Shown: positions 56,384 to 64,000 of the stretch, one piece after another
Layout of the letters: each line of letters starts with the position of its first letter
Numbering within the stretch: the stretch's first letter is position 1
Assembly (NCBI GenBank): GCA_032209605.1
Contig: JASFXZ010000002.1
Location: forward strand, 52,392,431-52,456,430
Source: Mactromeris polynyma
Lineage: Eukaryota > Mollusca > Bivalvia > Venerida > Mactridae
Reading direction: 5' to 3'
DNA: 64,000 nucleotides
The notes under the pieces: generated by a model
Told to the model about the DNA's origin: nothing
The model's database searches: none
Seen by the model: the letters and a program-made list of their open reading frames with translations, nothing else
Position numbers and translations under genes: made by a program

Positions 56384-57270
56384 GGAGCCACAGAACACCA
56401 AGTGATTCCTAGGAATAAACCTCAATCATGTGACTAGTCATGTGACTAACACTATCCAGTCAACTGGCAGACATATTAATCATGTGACTGGAACTGTCCA
56501 ATCAATTGGCAAAGATATTAGTCATGTGACTGGAATGGTCCAATCAATTGGCAGAGATATTAGTCATGTGACTGGAATCGTCCAATCAATTGGCAGAGAT
56601 ATTAGTCATGTGATTCATTCTGTGCAATCTGTGATTTTAATTGATTCGGTGTACAATTATATTTATTGACAATGTTTTTGAAAGAAGGTGGAGGCTGTTA
56701 GAGAGTGAAAGATTTCTTGTATGTGTCTGTTTTTATTTCAAGGATATGAGTGTCATATGTTTTTTAGCATTGCATTGATTTAAAATTACACTGCATTGTC
56801 AATATCTGTTACATGATTTTTGTTATCGTTAGGTTCAGATCTCAAAGGAAAAGATTAACATCTTCAAGTACTTGTTCTCAATGCATATTTTTTCTATGCA
56901 TACAATAGTATTATACAATAGAACACACTGATGTTTCTGTACTGTTTGACCAGAAGTATTTCACTAATGACAAATAACATGATCAAAGATTGCTGTCCAT
57001 TTTCTATCCTTTGTTGAAACATCATAGTACTGAAATAACTTTGTATTGTTTTTGTTTGATGATTTAAATCAGGAGTAATTTGTTTTATTTAGTGATGTTT
57101 GTTACCAGATTTGCATGATCATGTTGTGAGTTATTTAAGTATGATGTTTGTTGATTATTGATAGATTCTAGGGCATGGATGGGTTGCGATTTAGGCCCCG
57201 GGTGCCTGATCATCAAAGACCAGCAGGTACCAAATCAATTGATTGTACATTTCAGAAGAAACATAATAAA
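56384..57270 (+). other. MIA3: probable MIA3 3' UTR
   Basis: Begins after the stop at 56383. Contains a 42-bp tandem array (separate entry). The first plausible polyadenylation signal is AATAAA at 57265-57270, followed by a T/G-rich stretch; the true end is unknown and could be further downstream. Confidence 0.35.
56438..56622. repeat. 42-bp tandem repeat, about 4.5 copies in the 3' UTR
   Basis: Unit TCATGTGACTGGAATCGTCC plus AATCAATTGGCAGAGATATTAG. It is 14 codons long and open in a frame different from the CDS (56430-56669). Confidence 0.9.
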
Positions 57271-58183
57271 TAATTGCTAAGTGCATGATTAATTTTCATT
57301 GTCTGCTGTATGAAGAAAAATATCAGAGGTTGCAGGTTACCACATGATATGTAATATTATTAGGCAACTAGCAACATCTCAACTTGAATGTATAGAAATA
57401 ACATTTTCCCAAATATAGTATATTTCAGAATTACTTATTAGCTGGTTGGGTTCTGGGCTCCAAATATATATTGCAGTACCCTCCACAGATGGATACACCC
57501 ACGGGTACTGGACCATGCTCGGTCAGCTTTGAGAATTGAGTTGTAGTCTTTTTTCTTTTACAGTTTATCTGTTACTTTATTTTTGTGTCTGATGAAATCA
57601 TATCTATGTAGAAATCAAATGGCAAAACAGTTAAAAACTGCTTCTAGATCCCAGGGTATGGGAAAGACTGTATATGTACAGTGGACTGATAAGCTATTTT
57701 TGTATGTATAACTGTATGTATTATACAGGATGTCTGAAGATTAACTAATTTATTACTGATCAGTACTGGTACCCATACCATGTCTGCAAACTATTTGATT
57801 GTCTGTATATCTCATGTTACTGATGATATATGTAGTTTGGACTCGAAATGAAAGCTAGTGCAATGCTCATAAGGTTGTCACAAGTTCTCTCCCTTTACCC
57901 CTTCTAGAGTTATGTCCCTTTATGTCATATAATAAGTATGCATATTTTACTATATATACAAATACAATAGAAATGATAAAGTGAGAGAACCCATGACAAT
58001 CTCTTTTGGTGAAAGGGTATATCTGAATTACTGTTGTCATGATACATTTACTGGGTGTTATGTATATTTCTACAAACCATGATGCTGTGTCGATGTAATT
58101 ATAATACAAAGTATTACTACATAGTCAGGTTGTATTACTTCAATTAGTAGCAACACATTACAAGGCTTCAAAAGTTTACCACA
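57271..58183. other. 3' flank of MIA3
   Basis: AT-rich, no gene or clear repeat recognised. Confidence 0.45.
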
Positions 58184-58412
58184 TAACAGACAGGTTCCCA
58201 ATACTGTCAAGTGTTGGTATATCATCCACACAACAGACAGGTTCCCAATACTGTCAAGTGTTGGTATATCATCCACACAACAGACAGGTTCCCAATACTG
58301 TCAAATGTTGGTATATCATCCACATAACAGACAGGTTACCAATACTGTCAAATGTTGGTATATCATCCACATAACAGACAGGTTCCCAATACTGCCAAGT
58401 ATTAGTATATCA
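58184..58412. repeat. 47-bp tandem repeat, 5 copies
   Basis: Unit CAGACAGGTTCCCAATACTG plus TCAAGTGTTGGTATATCATCC and ACA(T/C)AA. Confidence 0.92.
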
Positions 58413-58737
58413 TCAAAACATGCTCTCTAATGGAGTATTATTTCTACATCAGTTCTGGTAAGAGCCTACTCTCCTTACAGTATGTATATAGCTGTTCTAT
58501 TGTTGTCTGTAGCTCAATATTTAAATGTTGCATTGTTAATACATTCATCATCGGGAAACGACGCTCAGATTTGTGCCAAAAATTTAGTGTTTGATAAATT
58601 AATAGTGAAACTTCTTTTAATAAGTTCATTGGTTTGGAATTTTAACTCATTTGAAGGTAGCCTCAAAACATGACTTTATTTCAATATAACTACAGCTGGT
58701 GTTAAGTGCTGTGTGGTGAATGTAAACATTTGCCCCG

Positions 58738-58905
58738 TACTTTGTCCAAAGTGTAGTTGACCGTAATCAACTTTATATGTTAAATTTACACGAAAATGAC
58801 GTTACGTGGCTGTGGTGTAGTGGTTACCATAACAGACCTGGGTTTCGAATCCCGGTAGCGCCATTGACCGTTTTTTCGTGTTCCTCAAAACATGACTTTA
58901 TTTTA
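58738..58905 (+). mobile_element. tRNA-like element with inverted flanks, copy 2
   Basis: Same structure as 9030-9215: GTCCAAAGTGTAGTTGACC, TTACACGAAAATGACG, a tRNA-like core (TGTGGTGTAGTGGTTACCAT ... GGGTTTCGAATCCCGG, GTAGCGCC), then TTTTTTCGTGTTC and TCAAAACATGACTTTAT. The B box is intact here, but the middle of the tRNA is shortened, so not a functional tRNA. Confidence 0.72.
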
Positions 58906-59877
58906 ATCTACATCATATATACATAAATCAGACATCGTATTGTTTTATTAATGTCGGTGTTTGACATATTGTTCCTAGAATCTGTGGTTTAAGTGCAGTT
59001 TAGCTTTTTTCTGTTTCGTCTAAATATTTGTATGCAATAAGTTTTCATCTTTTATTTACGTTAGTAGGCCTGTAATCTTAGTTCTTCATTTTTTGATTAT
59101 ATGGATTTACATTTTGTTACAAAATTGTATCATCTTAATCGGTAATTACATGAAGGAAAACTAATCGCCCGGTTCAGATGTAGTAGTATATGTATAACTA
59201 AGTATGAAATGATAATTTTGTTGCTCATATATTTAAATATGAGTGACACTAGTCAAGTTCTGATTGTCTGTAAAGATTGCCTGATTTCTTATTATATTAG
59301 ATACAATCATAAGTTGTATTGAATACTACTTAATGATGAAAATACATGTAAAACTTAATCTGGCTTCTGTTTTCAGTTTTGATTCCCCTTGTCATATATT
59401 TCTCAATGACAGATGCAAACAGTACAAGACATATTGAGCATTTCCTTTATTATTTAAGCAACACAACTTAATTAATACACATGGAATATATAGATCTGTT
59501 TCTAACAAACACAACTTCAGAATGAATGAGAAATATACAACAGACAAAACCCTGGAAGTTATTAAAAGAGAGAATAAGTTGCTACAGTGAACGCCACATA
59601 CATAGGTCAGTGCCTCCCCACACATAACTCGGGGAAAACAACATTCCATAAAAAATAAGGCATTTGGGGAGATTCAAGGTAACAGGGGTGCAAGGAATGG
59701 CCTGGCCGACCATAAGGGATAACTAGGAGAATCAGAGAACAAACGGGGGGGGGAGTATCAATGGATGGAGCTGGACACTATATAAAAAAGTGAAAGAATT
59801 GCACGGGGGGATTTAACATACATTTAAAGCACACAAAAGGAATGGTTACCTAGCAAAAATAAAAATATGATTATTAT
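58906..59877. other. intergenic
   Basis: No recognisable gene. The minus-strand frame at 59392-59649 has no conserved motif. A run of G at 59743 is noted. Confidence 0.45.
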
Positions 59878-60056
59878 ACACAGTCGGACCTCGTTTATTC
59901 GACAACCTTCTATCCAAATACTTGGTATCATACAAAATAAATATTAGGAACCAATGTATTTTAGGCACGTCAAATTGGAATGGGCTATCCGAAACCATGT
60001 ATTATTCGAAATAAATTTCGGACCTGGATAATTTGATAGAACGAGATCCGACTGTA
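59878..60056. mobile_element. pogo-like MITE (ACAGTCGGACCTCG ends)
   Basis: ACAGTCGGACCTCGTTTATT on the left, GAACGAGATCCGACTGTATA on the right; interior includes ATTCGAAATAAATTTCG. No transposase. A different subfamily from the TACAGTAAAACCTC elements. Confidence 0.8.
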
Positions 60057-60290
60057 TAATGCAGCTGTACAGTAATGTTGGCAACATGAAACGATCATTT
60101 AAAATGGCACTAAGATTTGACAAGAATACATTTCTCAGTATAATTAGGTAACTTTAAGAATATGACATACACAACTGGTATAAATGTATACATATAAAAC
60201 ACATTCAATGGATGTTATGAATAAAAATATCCTTTATTATAACTTATCAGGTAAAAATATGCAATAATTAGACAATTTCATGCATAACAA

Positions 60291-60492
60291 GAGATGTTTG
60301 TAAAACATTATGCCCCCTGTGACCTTGACCCCGTGACCCCAAAATTGATAAGGGTCCTTTTCTACCCAAGATGAATGTGAGGATGATAGGTCAAGGGGTT
60401 CTTGAGTTATTGATCGGAAACGAAAAGGTTAAGGACCGACCGACGGACATGTGCAAACCAATATGCTCACTCTTCATCAAAGCGAAGAGCAT
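60291..60492. repeat. dispersed repeat (ACAAGAGATGTTTGTAAAAC)
   Basis: Opens AACAAGAGATGTTTGTAAAA and runs through GTGACCTTGACCCCGTGACC, AGTTATTGATCGGAAACGA and GACCGACCGACGG to AAAGCGAAGAGCAT. I recall this type as common in bivalve genomes; class not certain. Confidence 0.55.
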
Positions 60493-60516
60493 CAACTGCT
60501 GATCCGACCAAGAATG

Positions 60517-60626
60517 TGGACAAACTATAATCTGTATGCTTTCAGACAAAACTGTGGACAAACTATAATCTGTATGCTTTCAGACAAAACTGTGGACAAA
60601 CTATAATCTGTATGCTTTCAGACAAA
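60517..60626. repeat. 38-bp tandem repeat, 3 copies
   Basis: Unit GTGGACAAACTATAATCTGT plus ATGCTTTCAGACAAAACT. It is directly followed by the 39-bp array. Confidence 0.92.
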
Positions 60627-61599
60627 TCTCAGATTACTACTGTGTGTAGTATATAGGTACAAGAAACTCAGATTACTACTGTGTGTAGTATATAGGTACA
60701 AGAAACTCAGATTACTACTGTGTGTAGTATATAGGTACAAGAAACTCAGATTACTACTGTGTGTAGTATATAGGTACATGAAACTCAGATTACTACTGTG
60801 TGTAGTATATAGGTACAAGAAACTCAGATTACTACTGTGTGTAGTATATAGGTACATGAAACTCAGATTACTACTGTGTGTAGTATATAGGTACAAGAAA
60901 CTCAGATTACTACTGTGTGTAGTATATAGGTACAAGAAACTCAGATTACTACTGTGTGTAGTATATAGGTACATGAAACTCAGATTACTACTGTGTGTAG
61001 TATATAGGTACAAGAAACTCAGATTACTACTGTGTGTAGTATATAGGTACAAGAAACTCAGATTACTACTGTGTGTAGTATATAGGTACAAGAAACTCAG
61101 AATACTACTGTGTGTAGTATATAGGTACATGAAACTCAGATTACTACTGTGTGTAGTATATAGGTACAAGAAACTCAGATTACTACTGTGTGTAGTATAT
61201 AGGTACAAGAAACTCAGATTACTACTGTGTGTAGTATATAGGTACAAGAAACTCAGATTACTACTGTGTGTAGTATATAGGTACAAGAAACTCAGAATAC
61301 TACTGTGTGTAGTATATAGGTACATGAAACTCAGAATACTACTGTGTGTAGTATATAGGTACAAGAAACTCAGATTACTACTGTGTGTAGTATATAGGTA
61401 CAAGAAACTCAGAATACTACTGTGTGTAGTATATAGGTACATGAAACTCAGATTACTACTGTGTGTAGTATATAGGTACAAGAAACTCAGATTACTACTG
61501 TGTGTAGTATATAGGTACATGAAACTCAGATTACTACTGTGTGTAGTATATAGGTACAAGAAACTCAGATTACTACTGTGTGTAGTATATAGGTACAAG
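60627..61599. repeat. 39-bp tandem repeat, about 25 copies
   Basis: Unit CTCAGATTACTACTGTGTGT plus AGTATATAGGTACAAGAAA; variants are ACAAGAAA/ACATGAAA and AGATTAC/AGAATAC. It is 13 codons long and stop-free in one frame on each strand, giving artefact frames of 286 and 326 residues. Confidence 0.95.
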
Positions 61600-62225
61600 A
61601 AACCTGAGCAAAATCATCGTAAACACAATTTTTACTGATGTACGGCAAGTATTACTGCATCAAGTATTGTAAATGTATGTTTATACAATATACAAAACAA
61701 AGTTGACAATTATACATAAAGTTTGTGAACATATTGATTAAAAATATTAAATATCAATGTCAAAAATGATTTTTGTGTAAGTTTTTGTGGCTTAATCCTA
61801 GTTAGACAAGTTGTTGATGACAAGAAATATTGGTAATGGAACCAGACGCAACTTAAGCAATCTCTAGGTTTACAAGAATTGAATTGGTACTACAATATCC
61901 TCGATTTACCGAGGTTGAAGATCGTGAAATATCGCCAGTACCAGTTTGTCTGAAGATATATAGACACTGAAAACATCAGTAAAGGTGATTCTTTACTTGG
62001 CGACTAAATTTTTAATTTCAGAATAAAAAATATTTTTTACAGACACTAATTGACAACCACCACATCATAACTGTATAACAAATCAAACAGAAATATATAT
62101 TTAACTTTGTAGCTGCAATATATATATATATATATAACATGCAATACAAAACAGAAAAAAACTAAAGTATTGCATTCAAACGTAGCCCAACTGAACACGC
62201 TGGTTGAGCTTAGGCCAAAATAAAA
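61600..62225. other. intergenic
   Basis: AT-rich, with a short TA microsatellite near 62118-62138. No gene seen. Confidence 0.5.
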
Positions 62226-63300
62226 AAAGTCTTTGTTTGCCCTTTACCGACCATAGATTTTATAGGTGGGTAGGAAGGTAGGAAAAATATTTTATTATAA
62301 TAGAACACATAGTTGTATGGCAGTATTGAAGTCTATTGGCCTATTTATACTGGAACAAGCTTGGCTCAAATCTTTGGGAGAAGTCACTTCTCCCTTCAGC
62401 TGAGATAGGGAGAATTAGGGAGAAGTGGAGGCTGTGCGTCCGCATCATTTATTTTGTTTTTTCTTCACGACACTGGATCTTTTAATTACTAATGTTTGAT
62501 AGTTTATCTATTTATCATCTTACATATTATGACCTGTTTACCTTCAATAACCTTATGAGAAACTAGCCTTACATGCTAATGTTTCATTAAAAATCGTCAA
62601 ATTATACAGTACTGAAATATATTAACCAATAAAAATTTAATGCAAATGAAAACTATAAGCGATGTTTTTGAAATAACATCAATACCAAGTATGAATAAAC
62701 ACCGTATGATACAACCGACGTAAACGAAAATAAACGTGAGTCGATATTGAAAACGAAAGTAGGATAATCAAATAAAAATCTAGACAGCGTCTACGGTGAA
62801 TTGCAGTATTCATTGCAACATTGCACCTTTCATGGGTTGTCCTTTGATCAATTTATGACGGGCTAAACTTGTCATCTATGTTAGTCCTCCACACGTATCG
62901 TGTAAACACACTCATGTCGAAATCCATTACAAAGCTAAGCACTCATTGGTCAGCTGTAGTCGCTTATCCAATCAGATCACGCCTTACATAACAGCTGTAG
63001 GCATAGCTTAACTTTTCAGTCGATTTTTTCGGGATGTTTATCAATCAACATTGTTTAAAAGTGTGGGGGAAACCCATTAATAGGTATGTTTATACAATGA
63101 ATGCACTGCAGATGTCTCGCTTGATTACACGAAGGCTCATATTTTTTAATGACATGCCCCAGAAATTTATGGCGACATTTTTCATCCAATTTTCGAAAAT
63201 TCGCGAAATGAACGTACGGACGTAGAGTAGCACAAATATTAAACCCAGGAAAGTCGGCGGCCAAATCTCAGGTCGGTCGGTAAAGGACAAACAAAATTTT
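62226..63300. mobile_element. candidate 1.1-kb inverted-repeat element
   Basis: TTTGTTTGCCCTTTACCGACC with following AGATTT at the left (62232) faces GGTCGGTAAAGGACAAACAAA preceded by AAATCT at the right (63260-63295). Between them there is no coding match. The right end lies about 10 bases from the stop codon of the minus-strand gene. No target duplication is evident, so boundaries are tentative. Confidence 0.45.
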
Positions 63301-63307
63301 CAAATAC

Positions 63308-63604
63308 TCAATTGATAGGCAGAGCTCTGTTAACAATGATTTCAGTTGTGTCTTGGTTGCCTTGGTAACAGTCTAACACAACCAGAAACTGTTTGTCATC
63401 ACACTGGTATACACTAGACATAGTCTGAACCAAATCTTTGTGCTGTTGTTGATGGTTCACAGTATCATGACTAAGACCGGAACCAGCAAGAATGTCAACA
63501 AAGGATGTGCTGGCTTCCAGCATATTGTTACAAGGTAGATGAGAATGTAGAAGCACTTGGCTGTTCAGACCAGACCATGTGATTGTGAAGTACGGCTTTA
63601 TATC
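63308..63604 (-). CDS. last coding exon of an unidentified minus-strand gene
   Basis: On the minus strand, a good acceptor (TTTTGTTACAG) at about 63605-63615 is followed by an open frame, phase 1 entry, of about 98 codons to TGA at 63308-63310. It reads LQYDIKPYFTITWSGLNSQV, then HSHLPCNNMLEASTSFVDIL, and ends DTTEIIVNRALPIN. Composition is that of a globular protein (mixed hydrophobic and polar, four Cys and several His) and differs from the repeat-derived frames nearby. I do not recognise the family. Upstream exons lie beyond the window end. The internal ATG/GTG starts are probably not used. Confidence 0.6.
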   Translation of the reverse strand, partial: DIKPYFTITWSGLNSQVLLHSHLPCNNMLEASTSFVDILAGSGLSHDTVNHQQQHKDLVQTMSSVYQCDDKQFLVVLDCYQGNQDTTEIIVNRALPIN

Positions 63605-63639
63605 ATACTGTAAATCTGTAACAAAACAAAGCTACATCA

Positions 63640-64000
63640 TCAAGTAGGGCACACTACAATAATGTCATAACACAACTAGAACCTCCAATACAATAGAGTC
63701 ATAACACAACTAGAACCTCCAATACAATAGTGTCATAACACAACTAGAACCTCCAATACAATAGTGTCATAACACAACTAGAAACTCCAATACAATAGTG
63801 TCATAACACAACTAGAACCTCCAATACAATAGTGTCATAACACAACTAGAACCTCCAATACAATAGTGTCATAACACAACTAGAACCTCCAATACAATAG
63901 TGTCATAACACAACTAGAACCTCCAATACATAGTTCTCACATCATCAAGTAGGGCACAATACAATAGTGTCATAACCCAAATAGAACCTCCAATACATAG
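63640..64000. repeat. 34-bp tandem repeat, about 9-10 copies
   Basis: Unit AATAGTGTCATAACACAACT plus AGAACCTCCAATAC, in the intron upstream (minus strand) of the partial gene and reaching the window end. The array is interrupted near 63930 by ATCATCAAGTAGGGCACA, which also occurs at 63638. Confidence 0.92.

Noticed and set aside
60618..61598. Long open frames on both strands
   Set aside because: 39-bp minisatellite without stops in one frame of each strand; simultaneous opposite frames point to repeat artefact.
63308..63604. AIDA as the identity of the minus-strand gene, by vertebrate MIA3 neighbourhood
   Set aside because: Human MIA3 neighbours AIDA, but the visible C-terminus does not resemble the AIDA C2-type C-terminus as I remember it; left unnamed.

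Overview
The window is eukaryotic, AT-rich and intron-heavy. It is dominated by one plus-strand gene, the orthologue of vertebrate MIA3/TANGO1, the ER exit-site receptor that links bulky secretory cargo such as collagens to the COPII coat. I assembled 28 coding exons by hand from 233 to 56383. Every exon junction keeps frame, the summed length is 6405 nt (2134 residues plus stop), and the domain order is that of full-length TANGO1: signal peptide, MIA-type SH3-like domain, long acidic luminal region, one membrane segment, a basic juxtamembrane patch, coiled coils and a proline-rich tail. The intron-exon style, the many short inverted-repeat transposons and dispersed repeats that I associate with bivalve genomes suggest a mollusc, probably a bivalve. 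The species cannot be named from the sequence.

Layout. 1-232 is the 5' flank and probable 5' UTR, with two short upstream ORFs. Exons 1-3 (233-3806) encode the signal peptide and SH3-like domain. Exons 4-9 (4214-18286) encode the acidic luminal region, three quarters of it in two giant exons. Exon 10 (20244-20372) encodes the membrane span. Exons 11-24 (27833-46867) encode the basic patch and coiled coils. Exons 25-28 (47495-56383) encode the proline-rich tail expected to bind Sec23. The 3' UTR and intergenic DNA follow. The last coding exon of an unidentified minus-strand gene lies at 63308-63604.

The introns hold most of the unusual material. About a quarter of the window is tandem minisatellite: periods 15, 24, 28, 32, 34/26, 35, 36, 39, 41, 42, 47, 49, 63, 75 and 95 bp, with the 49-bp array alone reaching about 96 copies. 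The 75-bp array at 43105-44375 is an amplification of the 3' end of MIA3 exon 21 together with its 5' splice site, giving 17 copies of a real donor. There are also at least six families of short inverted-repeat elements, several in multiple copies: pogo-like TACAGTAAAACCTC ends, mariner-like CACTGCCCTCCAAAAG ends, hAT-like ends and others. One pogo-like copy ends six bases before exon 3 and supplies the upstream part of its 3' splice site. tRNA-derived SINEs, one of them split by a transposon with a target-site duplication, and a decayed LINE fragment complete the picture.

Long open frames in the arrays (for example minus 43261-44340, plus 48722-49732, minus 60618-61598 and plus 51967-52719) are by-products of stop-free repeat units and are not annotated as genes.
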